From the NCBI GenBank assembly GCA_005772955.1, contig SXID01000075.1:1-64000 (forward strand): DNA of 64,000 nt, read 5' to 3'. A program made the position numbers and the translations under genes. Position 1 is the stretch's first letter. Every line of letters begins with the position of its first letter. Below the pieces are notes generated by a model. The model was not told the DNA's origin. It worked only from the letters and a program-made list of their open reading frames with translations, and searched no databases. This DNA is from Planctomycetia bacterium (lineage in GTDB: Bacteria; Planctomycetota; Planctomycetia; Gemmatales; Gemmataceae). Shown here piece by piece: positions 16,070 through 24,014 of the stretch.

Positions 16070-17068
16070 TCAGTCCGGCAGTCCGCTGCGCGCCCCAGTC
16101 GGGAACAGCGCGTCGTCGTCATCCGGCAACCCGGGTAGTGTCTTTGCGCCAACGTTCGCCGGAACGCCCGCTTTCATTTTCGTTGCCAGCGCCGCCTTGC
16201 GCCGGTCCTTGTCGTCAGCGAGCCGCGATTGTAGCACCTTCGGAATCGCGCCCCACGCGGTCGCCAGATCCGGGAGCGTCTTCGCGGCGTTGAGCTTCTG
16301 GCGGTGGTGGTCTTCCGGCGAAACCGCTTCCACCGGTTCCGCGGACAGCCACCAGTCGAACAGCGGCTTCCAGAACGCGGGCCCGGGCGACTCGCACGTC
16401 TTGCCGTCCATCGCGGTACACCCGCGAACCTTCTCGACACGGGCCGCGTGGTTCTCGACCTCCAACCGAATCACCGCGTCGAACTCGTACTCGGTGTTCT
16501 CGCGCTGATCGGTCTTCATCCCCACCTTCTTGATCTTGGTCTTGCCCGCGTCGTCGATGCGTTCGTACTCGCTCTTCACGCGCATTGTGGCAATGCAATG
16601 CGCTCGCGGGTCGGTCATGGTGGTGAGCATCTTGCGTTGTTCCGGCGTGACCTGCGCCCAGCCGCCGAATTTGTCGCCACGGTTGGCCCGCGCGTAGGTG
16701 TCCACCTTCTCCATCGCGCCATGCCAGGCGTGCGAGAGCGAATCGAAGATGACGATATCGAACCCCGTGCTGACGAGGTACTCGTAGCACTCGGCGTACC
16801 CGACCGGGTGCTGCGCCGTGTGTGGGATGGGGCACACTTCGTACTCCCACTTCTCGCCGTCCATCTGCACGCCGTCGTACAACCCCGCCGACTCGTTCTC
16901 CGAATCAGCGATTACGATCTTCTTGCCGATACCGGCGCGTTTCATGGCGAACGCGAGCCGCAGCGCGCTGAACGTCTTGCCACTCCCCGAAAGGCCTTCG
17001 ATGCTGATCTTCAGCGGGCGGCGTTGCCGCTTCGCCTTGCGAACTTCAAACATGGTGCGGTTCTCCAC
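16070..17068 (-). CDS. Phage-type AAA/RecA-fold ATPase
   Basis: A 332-residue protein. A Walker A motif (EGLSGSGKTFSALRLA, residues about 24-39) and a Walker B-like FDIVIFDSLSHAW near residue 107 mark a P-loop NTPase of the type found in phage replication/recombination modules (AAA_24 or Sak4-like). The C-terminus has a short helical motif (LNAAKTLPDLATAWGAIP... DRRKAAL) that also occurs in phage single-strand annealing or ATPase proteins. Start may be 17068 or the internal ATG at 17053. No phage structural genes accompany it, so it is probably a prophage relic or domesticated gene next to tRNA-Sec. Confidence 0.75.
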   Translation of the reverse strand: MENRTMFEVRKAKRQRRPLKISIEGLSGSGKTFSALRLAFAMKRAGIGKKIVIADSENESAGLYDGVQMDGEKWEYEVCPIPHTAQHPVGYAECYEYLVSTGFDIVIFDSLSHAWHGAMEKVDTYARANRGDKFGGWAQVTPEQRKMLTTMTDPRAHCIATMRVKSEYERIDDAGKTKIKKVGMKTDQRENTEYEFDAVIRLEVENHAARVEKVRGCTAMDGKTCESPGPAFWKPLFDWWLSAEPVEAVSPEDHHRQKLNAAKTLPDLATAWGAIPKVLQSRLADDKDRRKAALATKMKAGVPANVGAKTLPGLPDDDDALFPTGARSGLPD

Positions 17069-17266
17069 GGGCGGTTGAACAGGAACAACGTTACTCCCGC
17101 CATCGTCGCGGCGCGCACTACCGTGTCATATGTTCGTTAGTTCAGTAGTGAACGAAAGATAGATCTGCCGCCCGCACAACCGGAACCGGGTGCGGAGAGA
17201 GGTTCTCGAAACGAAGAGAGCCAAGCGTGTTGCGAACCGACGTGGGGCGCGATCGTGCGAAGCAAG

Positions 17267-17361
17267 CGGGAGTGTATGGAAATCGAATCCACTGGGAGCG
17301 TTGTTCACACCCCCCACAGGTTTTGAAGACCTGGGCCGACACCAGTCGTGCAAACACTCCC
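17267..17361 (-). tRNA. selC: tRNA-Sec (anticodon UCA)
   Basis: The minus strand folds into a 95-base selenocysteine tRNA. The 8-bp acceptor stem GGGAGTGT/ACACTCCC is one pair longer than in normal tRNAs. The anticodon stem CAGGT/ACCTG holds the loop CTTCAAA, giving UCA, which reads UGA. A long variable arm of 8 pairs (GGGGGTGT with ACGCTCCC, including wobbles) follows, then a 5-bp T stem around TTCGATT. The discriminator is G, and CCA is not encoded. The D arm is weaker than expected: four clear pairs (CGAC/GTCG) and mismatches outside them. The gene implies selenocysteine use in this organism; selA, selB and selD are not in the window. Confidence 0.88.
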
Positions 17362-17460
17362 AAGTAACGATTGCCTTGATTGCTAGCCGTTCCATGCGAA
17401 GAAGGAAATGGAGCCGGACTTCTTACCCCTTTCGTTGTCCCCTTTGGCGAGGAGTCACTT

Positions 17461-17577
17461 ATGCCCCGCCAGCCGAAACTCCGCAAGAAAAAGGTCGGCC
17501 ACTCTACAGGCACGCGAAAGCGGGCAGGGACAAGTAACCCGGCAGCCTCGCGGAGGTCAAGCGCCAAGACGCGCTGA
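17461..17577 (+). CDS. Possible 38-residue basic peptide
   Basis: An ATG preceded by GCGAGGAG opens a 38-codon frame (MPRQPKLRKKKVGHSTGTRK...) that is very rich in Lys, Arg and Ser. It could be a small basic protein or the N-terminal remnant of a larger gene; it ends at a TGA and nothing recognisable continues in frame. Coding is uncertain. Confidence 0.25.
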   Translation: MPRQPKLRKKKVGHSTGTRKRAGTSNPAASRRSSAKTR

Positions 17578-17721
17578 AGGCGTTCGTCGCTCACCACTTT
17601 ACAGTCCGAGAATGAGACCGACAAGCGCCGCGTGACAGCCACCTCTGGACGCGACGCGACTCGCGTGGTACGCTGACCTCCCTTCGCCAACTTCGCCCTC
17701 CCCGCTTCAACATCCCTACCT

Positions 17722-20301
17722 ATGCGACGCGGCTCCCTCGTTGCTCTTGGTCTGGTCGCTGTCACCACCGGGCAGGCGCCCGCTGCGGAGCCGATTACTT
17801 TCGAGCAGCACGTCCGACCGATCCTCAAGACGTACTGCCTCGACTGTCACGGCGGCGGTGAGAAGCCCGCCAGCGGTCTCGACCTGCGACTGAAGCGATT
17901 CGCCGTCGCGGGCGGCAAGAACGGCGCGTCGTTCGTGGCAAAAGAGCCAGCAAAGAGCCTCCTCATCGAACGAATGAAGGCTGGCGAGATGCCGCCCGGC
18001 GAGAAGAAGGTACCAGCCGAACAGATCGCGGTCATCGAGAAGTGGATCGCGGCCGGCGCGCCGACCCTCCGCGGTGAACCCGCGACCCTCCCGCCCGGTC
18101 TCGGCATCACCTCGGAGGAACGCGCGTACTGGTTCTACCGGCCGCTCAAGCGACCAGCGGTGCCCGTCATCCCAAACTCGAAACAACGGATCCGCAACCC
18201 GATTGATGCGTTCGTTCTCGCCAAGCTCCGCGAAAATAACCTGGACTTCAACCCGGAGGCCGACCGCGCGACGCTGATCCGCCGTGCGGCGTTCGACCTC
18301 ACCGGGCTGCCACCAACGATCGCGGAGATCGAGCAGTTCGTGAAGGACCAGTCGCCCGACGCTTACGAGAAGCTCATCGACCGGTTACTCGTGAGTGAGC
18401 GGTACGGCGAGCGTTGGGGGCGTCACTGGCTCGACGTGGCCGGCTACGCGGACAGCGAGGGCGATGGCAACACCGATACCGTCCGCCCATACGCCTGGCG
18501 GTATCGCGACTACGTCATTCGGGCGATGAACACCGACAAGCCACTGAATCAGTTCGTCATCGAGCAACTCGCGGGCGACGAGTTGGTTCCGCGCCCGTGG
18601 ACCAACCTGAAACCAGAACACGTGGAACTGCTCGCCGCGACCGGCTATCTGCGCACCGCGCCAGACGGCACACCCACCGGCGCGACCGACGCCGAACAGG
18701 TGATGACCGACGTACTGAAAGTGGTTTCGTCCGGGTTGCTCGGTACGTCGGTCGGGTGTGCGCAGTGCCACGACCACCGCTATGACCCAATCCCGCAGCG
18801 CGACTACTTCCAACTTCGCGCGGTGTTTGAGCCTGCGCTCGATCCCGGCAAGTGGCGCAAACCCGCGGAGCGGCTCGTGTCGCTTTACACCAACACGGAC
18901 CGCGCGAAGGCAGACGCGGTCGACGCGGAAGCGAGCAAGATGCAGACCGCGTTCAACCAGAAGCAGACCGCCGCAGTGCGGGCCGCGTTCGAAAGAGAGC
19001 TTGAGAAATTCCCCGAGGGCAATCGCCCGAAACTCAAGGCCGCGTTCGACGCGCCTGCCAACAATCGCACCGAGGAGCAAAAGAAACTGGTCGCGTCGAA
19101 CCCAAAGCTGAACATCACACCGGGCGTGCTGTATCAGTACAACGCGAAGGTCGCGGACGAATTGAAGGCGGAGCAGGCGAAGATCGCTGCCAAGAGAGCC
19201 GAACGCCCGGCCGAGGGGTTCGTGTCCGTCACGACCGAGATGATTGGCCGCGTGCCAGAAACGAAACTGTACTACCGCGGCGACGCACGCCACCCCAAAG
19301 GCCCGGCCCTCGCCGCCGCAGACCTCACCATAGCGGCTCCCGATGATAAGCGGTTCGAGATCGTGGCCAAGCCCGCGACCGACCAGAGTACCGGGCGCCG
19401 ACTCGCGTGGGCAAAGCACCTCACCGATGGAACGCACCCGCTGTTCGGGCGCGTGATGGCGAACCGCGTCTGGCTGAATCACTTCGGCCGCGGGATCGTG
19501 GACACCCCGGGCGAGTTCGGCAAACTCGGACAACTTCCGACGCACCCGGAACTGCTCGACTGGCTCGCCACCGAGTTGGCGAACCCCGGCCGCAAGGCCG
19601 GGGGGGACGCACAAGCCGATGGTGACGCGAAGCCGTGGAGCCTGAAGAAGTTCCACAAACTCATCATGACCTCGGCCACCTACCGGCAGTCATCAAGGCG
19701 CGACCCGGCGAAAGACGCGGTCGATCGCGGGAACGCGCTGTACGGCCGGTTCCCGGTGCGGCGGCTCGAAGCGGAGGCCGTGCGCGACCGACTGCTGCTC
19801 GCCGCGGGCCGGCTCGACCTCACGCCGTTCGGGCCACCGGTCGCGGTGGTCGAAGACGGAACCGGGCAGGTCGGCACACCGGACGATAAGCCGCGGCGCA
19901 GCGTGTACCTCCAAGTGCGCCGCACGAAGCCGGTCGCGTTCCTATCCGCGTTCGACGCACCCGCGCTCGAACCGAACTGCGACCGCCGCAACGCGACCAC
20001 CACCGCCCCGCAAGCACTGATGTTGCTCAACAGCGCATTCGTGCGGGCGCAAGCCGGGCACCTCGCGGCTCGTGTTCGCGCCGAAGCGAAGCCCGGCTCG
20101 CCCCCGGAGGCGCTCGCCGCAACCGCGTGGCGGCTCGCCTACCTGCGTGCCCCCACCACCGACGAATCGAACCTCGCCGCGGCATTCCTCGTGACGCAGA
20201 TCGCCTCGCTCAAGACCCCGGCAAAGGACGCCCAACTCGCGGCCCTGACCAACCTGTGTCAGATGCTCCTGACCTCGAACGAGTTGCTCTATGTGGACTG
20301 A
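17722..20301 (+). CDS. Planctomycete cytochrome c/DUF1549/DUF1553 protein
   Basis: An 859-residue exported protein. After a short hydrophobic leader comes a cytochrome-c-like module with one haem motif, CLDCH (residues about 37-41, in ILKTYCLDCHGGGEKP), then DUF1549 from about residue 165 (NPIDAFVLAKL, RAAFDLTGLPPTIAEIEQF, YGERWGRHWLDVAGYADSEG, GCAQCHDHRYDPI) and DUF1553 from about residue 560 (ATGRRLAWAKHLTDG-type sequence, NRVWLNHFGRGIVDTPGEFG, HPELLDWLATELA, RPRRSVYLQVRR-like, RNATTTAPQALMLLNS). These proteins pair with DUF1501 proteins throughout planctomycetes; a role in degrading complex sulphated or other glycans is proposed but unproven. It overlaps the next gene by 11 bases. Confidence 0.92.
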   Translation: MRRGSLVALGLVAVTTGQAPAAEPITFEQHVRPILKTYCLDCHGGGEKPASGLDLRLKRFAVAGGKNGASFVAKEPAKSLLIERMKAGEMPPGEKKVPAEQIAVIEKWIAAGAPTLRGEPATLPPGLGITSEERAYWFYRPLKRPAVPVIPNSKQRIRNPIDAFVLAKLRENNLDFNPEADRATLIRRAAFDLTGLPPTIAEIEQFVKDQSPDAYEKLIDRLLVSERYGERWGRHWLDVAGYADSEGDGNTDTVRPYAWRYRDYVIRAMNTDKPLNQFVIEQLAGDELVPRPWTNLKPEHVELLAATGYLRTAPDGTPTGATDAEQVMTDVLKVVSSGLLGTSVGCAQCHDHRYDPIPQRDYFQLRAVFEPALDPGKWRKPAERLVSLYTNTDRAKADAVDAEASKMQTAFNQKQTAAVRAAFERELEKFPEGNRPKLKAAFDAPANNRTEEQKKLVASNPKLNITPGVLYQYNAKVADELKAEQAKIAAKRAERPAEGFVSVTTEMIGRVPETKLYYRGDARHPKGPALAAADLTIAAPDDKRFEIVAKPATDQSTGRRLAWAKHLTDGTHPLFGRVMANRVWLNHFGRGIVDTPGEFGKLGQLPTHPELLDWLATELANPGRKAGGDAQADGDAKPWSLKKFHKLIMTSATYRQSSRRDPAKDAVDRGNALYGRFPVRRLEAEAVRDRLLLAAGRLDLTPFGPPVAVVEDGTGQVGTPDDKPRRSVYLQVRRTKPVAFLSAFDAPALEPNCDRRNATTTAPQALMLLNSAFVRAQAGHLAARVRAEAKPGSPPEALAATAWRLAYLRAPTTDESNLAAAFLVTQIASLKTPAKDAQLAALTNLCQMLLTSNELLYVD

Positions 20302-21739
20302 CACCCCCGCCACGCGCCGCTCGTTCCTCGCACGTACCGCGGGCGGAGTCGGGTTCTTTGCGCTTGCGCACTTGCTCCATCGCGAAGGTTTGCTCGCCGC
20401 CGAAGGGCCGGGCAAGCCGGGCGAGAACCTCCCCGCCAGCCTGGCCCCGCGGAAGCCGCACTTCGCGCCCAAGGCGAAGGCGATGATCTCGCTGTTCATG
20501 CACGGCGGGCCGAGCCACGTCGATCTCTTCGACCCAAAGCCCGAGTTGACCAAGAACTCCGGCAAGGAGTACGCGGGCGACGTGAAGTACAGTTTCGTGA
20601 ACCGCGCGAGCAAGAAACTGTTCGGAAGCCCGTGGAAGTTCGCCAAACACGGGAAATGCGGCACTGAAGTGAGCGAACTGCTCCCGCACACCGCGGGCAT
20701 CGTGGACGACATCGCGGTAGTCCGTTCGATGCACACCGGGTTCAACGGGCACGAGGTGTCGATCCGCTACTTCCACGGCGGCATCGCGGGCGTCACCGGG
20801 CGGCCCACGATGGGCAGTTGGATCGTCTACGGGCTGGGCACCGAGACCCAAAACCTCCCCGCGTACATGGTGCTGTCGGACCCCGCCGGGCCACCGGTGG
20901 ACGCCGCGCACAACTGGAACTGCGGGTTCCTTCCGCCGCTCTATCAGGGCACGGTGTTGCGCCCGCAGGAGCCGCGCATTCTGAACCTCGACCCGCCAAG
21001 CGACGCAGCCGGCGAGGTGCAGAAGCAGAACCTCGCGCTACTCGCCGAACTGAACTCCAAACACCTTGCGACGCGCCCCGGCGAAGCGGACCTGGAAGCC
21101 CGCATCGCGAGCTACGAACTGGCCGCAATGATGCAGACTTCTGCGAAAGAAGCGCTCGACGTGTCGCGCGAACCTGATCGCGTGCGTAGCATGTATGGGC
21201 TTGACCGGCCCGAAACGCGCGACTACGGGACGCGGTGCCTGATCGCGCGACGTCTGATCGAGCGTGGGGTGCGGTTCGTGCAAATCTTCCTCGGCAACCA
21301 GCCCTGGGACAACCACAACACCATCACCACCGGCCTCCCGGCGATCTGCAAACGCACCGACCAACCGGCCGCAGCGCTGGTCAAGGACTTGAAGCAGCGC
21401 GGGCTGCTCGATTCCACACTCGTTCACTGGGGTGGGGAGATCGGCCGCCTGCCCGTATGCGAGGGAGAGTTGGACGCGAAGGCGGGCCGCGACCACAACG
21501 GCCAGGGCTTCACGAACTGGCTCGCGGGCGGCGGGATCAAGCCCGGGATCACCTACGGCGAAACGGATGAGGTCGGCCACAAGGCCGCGGTGAACGTGGT
21601 TACGCCCAACGACTTCCAGGCCACGGTGCTGCACCTGCTCGGGCTGGACCACGACAAACTCGTGTACCACCACGGCGGGCGTGCCCAGCGCCTGACCGAC
21701 GGCCGCCCGGCCCGCGTCGTGAACGAAATCCTTGCCTGA
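20291..21739 (+). CDS. DUF1501 protein with Tat signal
   Basis: A 482-residue protein. The N-terminus RRSFLARTAGGVGFFALAHL is a twin-arginine signal, so it is exported folded. DUF1501 features follow: AMISLFMHGGPSHVDLFDPK, VDDIAVVRSMHTG, GRPTMGSWIVYGLG, RGVRFVQIFLG, HWGGEIGRLP, GRDHNGQGFTNWLAGGGIK and TVLHLLGLDHDKL. The His and Asp residues in HGGPSHVD and GRDHN place it near the alkaline phosphatase/sulphatase fold, though substrates are not known. It is translationally coupled to the upstream DUF1549/1553 gene and probably works with it in the periplasm. Confidence 0.92.
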   Translation: MWTDTPATRRSFLARTAGGVGFFALAHLLHREGLLAAEGPGKPGENLPASLAPRKPHFAPKAKAMISLFMHGGPSHVDLFDPKPELTKNSGKEYAGDVKYSFVNRASKKLFGSPWKFAKHGKCGTEVSELLPHTAGIVDDIAVVRSMHTGFNGHEVSIRYFHGGIAGVTGRPTMGSWIVYGLGTETQNLPAYMVLSDPAGPPVDAAHNWNCGFLPPLYQGTVLRPQEPRILNLDPPSDAAGEVQKQNLALLAELNSKHLATRPGEADLEARIASYELAAMMQTSAKEALDVSREPDRVRSMYGLDRPETRDYGTRCLIARRLIERGVRFVQIFLGNQPWDNHNTITTGLPAICKRTDQPAAALVKDLKQRGLLDSTLVHWGGEIGRLPVCEGELDAKAGRDHNGQGFTNWLAGGGIKPGITYGETDEVGHKAAVNVVTPNDFQATVLHLLGLDHDKLVYHHGGRAQRLTDGRPARVVNEILA

Positions 21740-21835
21740 TTGTTTTCAACTTCCCACGCCAACCAACTCGGCGTCACGCGCGGTACGTTGCAAGTCGTCT
21801 GAACCGGTGATGAGAGCAGTTCCAGGGGACGATCG

Positions 21836-23938
21836 ATGACCGCCCGTAGCTGGATCTGCTTGGTTCTCGCGTTTACAGCACTTGCCACGGCACAGCCCGC
21901 GTTCGCTCAACCACTGAAGGCCGAACCCGCGAAGCCTACGGGGATCAGCGCCGTGAAGCACGAGCCGGTTGCGCCAAAGCCCGATGTGCCGGTGCTGGTT
22001 ACCGCCAAACTCGCGGAAGGGTTGACCAAGCCCGTCTTGAAACTCCAGGCGGTCGCGCCGGGGAAGTACGTTCGCAAGACCGACGCCGAGTACGAGAAGG
22101 ACTGGACCGACCTGCCGATGCACGACGACGGCAAGGACGACGACGCGAAGGCCAACGACGGCGTGTACACCGTTCGCGTGCCGGCGACGTACCAGAAACA
22201 CCGCTGGCTGCTGCGCTACCGCGTCACCGCGACCGACAAAAGCGGAAAATCCGTGCGCGTGCCGGCCGCTGACGACACGTGTCCCAACTTCGCGTGGTGG
22301 TGCGACGCGGGTCCGACCGCGTGGAGCGGCTCGCGCGAACCGGGCAAAGCCCCCGCAGTAAACTTCTCCGCGGAGTTCCTCGGCACACTGCAATCCATGC
22401 ACCTCGTGGCGCGCGCCGAAGACGTCGCGAAGAGCCAGTGGGACGGCAACGCACACAGGCAGAAGCAGCAGGGCACGCTCGTCTATCGCGGCGTTGTGTA
22501 TGACCACATCCAGTACAGCAATCGCGGACAGGGCAGCGCCCACATCGCGGGCAAGAACAAGTGGGGGTTGAAGTTCAACGACCACAGCGTGCCGCTCGTC
22601 AATCACGACGGCGTACCGTTCCCGGCCGCGTGCGACAGCCTCAACCTGAACCCCGGCGGCTCCACACCATACCTGCCGGTGCATCGCGGTATTTCTGGTC
22701 TCGACGAAATGCTATGCGTGCGGTCGTATCGGCTTGCCGGCGTTCCCAGCCCGCCGGCCACGTGGGTGCAGTGGCGCGTGGTCACCGGGGCCGACGAAGT
22801 AAACGCGAAGGATCCGTACGCCGGCGACCTGTGGGGCTTGTACGTGGCGCTCGGCGACATGGAGCCGAAGTTGCTCGCCGACAAGAGGCTCGCGGACGGC
22901 TTGACGGTCAGTGCGCAAAGTGGGATCAAGCACACGCCCAAAGAGATGCCGATGGCCGACGCCCCGAAAGAGTGGGAGAAGTTCCTCAACGGGATGCGGT
23001 CCAACCCCAAGGAAGACTGGTGGCGGAAGAATCTCGACCTGCCCGCGTACTACAGCTTCCACGCGCTGAACCGGTTGCTGGGCAACGTCGATCTGCGGCC
23101 CGACGGCAACCACGGGTACTACCGCCACCCCGACGGCCGCTGGGCGCCGATCCCGTGGGACATGGACATGACGTTCGTTCCGCGACACCACCAGCCCGGC
23201 TACATCGAAGCCATCCGCTGCCTGTCGCACCCGGCGATCGCGCTGGAGTACCGTAACCGGGCACGCGAGATTCTCGACCTGTTCGCCGCGGACGCCACCG
23301 ACCGCGGCGGCCAGGTGGGGCAACTGGTGTCGGACCTCGGCGGGGTGCTGACACCCAAGAAGCATGAAGTTGACTGGTCGCGTTTGGACGAGGCGCGGTG
23401 GAACTTCGCCCCGCGGATGAATCAGAAGGGGTCGTACTTCGTCAACCCCGCCAGCGGTGCCTACTTCGGCGGGCAATTCAAGCGGACGCTGGCGACCGCC
23501 GACTTCGCGGGGTTCCGCAAGTATCTCGTGGACTTCTGCACCGACTCGCGCCCGGTCAAGAACTACGCCCCGAACGACGGCGACCAACGCGGCTACGGTT
23601 GGGGCTACCTCGCGCACGAAGCGAAAGACGACAAGATCCCCGCGAAGCCGACGGTGACGCGACCCAAAGCCGACGCCTACAAGTTTGAAGCGGCGGAGTT
23701 CGCGTCCGCCGGTGGGCAGAAGTCCGCGGCGCTGGAATGGCGAGTGGGGCGTGTCGGCAAGAACGGCTGGTACGAACTCGATGAACACTGGCGGAAGGAG
23801 ATCGCCGAGGGCCGCACGGTCGATATCCCCCTGGCGGTATTCGGCGAGAAAGGCGAGTACCGCGTCCGCGCCCGCTGGCGTGACGCCACCGGCCGCTGCG
23901 GGCACTGGAGCGCGCCGGTCGATGTCAGCGTGAAGTGA
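21836..23938 (+). CDS. CotH kinase family secreted protein
   Basis: A 700-residue protein with a signal peptide (ICLVLAFTALATAQPAFA). The N-terminal 120 residues form a beta-rich domain with an acidic DDGKDDDAKANDGVYTV stretch. The CotH kinase domain spans about residues 190-500: YSNRGQGSAH, NKWGLKFNDH, SLNLNPGG, YRLAGVPSP, NLDLPAYYSFHALNRLLGNVD and PIPWDMDMTF, which holds the metal-binding Asp pair of atypical CotH kinases. A further beta domain closes the protein. CotH phosphorylates a spore-coat protein in Bacillus; here the partner is unknown and would be extracytoplasmic. It starts 96 bases after the DUF1501 gene. Confidence 0.88.
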   Translation: MTARSWICLVLAFTALATAQPAFAQPLKAEPAKPTGISAVKHEPVAPKPDVPVLVTAKLAEGLTKPVLKLQAVAPGKYVRKTDAEYEKDWTDLPMHDDGKDDDAKANDGVYTVRVPATYQKHRWLLRYRVTATDKSGKSVRVPAADDTCPNFAWWCDAGPTAWSGSREPGKAPAVNFSAEFLGTLQSMHLVARAEDVAKSQWDGNAHRQKQQGTLVYRGVVYDHIQYSNRGQGSAHIAGKNKWGLKFNDHSVPLVNHDGVPFPAACDSLNLNPGGSTPYLPVHRGISGLDEMLCVRSYRLAGVPSPPATWVQWRVVTGADEVNAKDPYAGDLWGLYVALGDMEPKLLADKRLADGLTVSAQSGIKHTPKEMPMADAPKEWEKFLNGMRSNPKEDWWRKNLDLPAYYSFHALNRLLGNVDLRPDGNHGYYRHPDGRWAPIPWDMDMTFVPRHHQPGYIEAIRCLSHPAIALEYRNRAREILDLFAADATDRGGQVGQLVSDLGGVLTPKKHEVDWSRLDEARWNFAPRMNQKGSYFVNPASGAYFGGQFKRTLATADFAGFRKYLVDFCTDSRPVKNYAPNDGDQRGYGWGYLAHEAKDDKIPAKPTVTRPKADAYKFEAAEFASAGGQKSAALEWRVGRVGKNGWYELDEHWRKEIAEGRTVDIPLAVFGEKGEYRVRARWRDATGRCGHWSAPVDVSVK

Positions 23939-23943
23939 AGTGC

Positions 23944-23984
23944 AGCGTGTCGCGGAACCAACTCGGCGTTATCCGCGACACGCT
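23944..23984. terminator. Hairpin between convergent genes
   Basis: AGCGTGTCGCGGA pairs with TCCGCGACACGCT across a 15-base loop, between the CotH gene and the convergent cyanophycinase-like gene. Confidence 0.6.
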
Positions 23985-24014
23985 ACAACTCAGCCAAAGC
24001 CCGGACCAATAGCG

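Noticed and set aside
17461-17687. A selenoprotein reading through the TGA at 17575
   Set aside because: The sequence after the TGA has no recognisable domain and no SECIS-like hairpin is obvious, although tRNA-Sec is nearby.
18385-19656. A 423-codon frame antisense to the DUF1549/1553 gene
   Set aside because: The sense strand carries conserved domains over the whole stretch; the antisense frame shows none.
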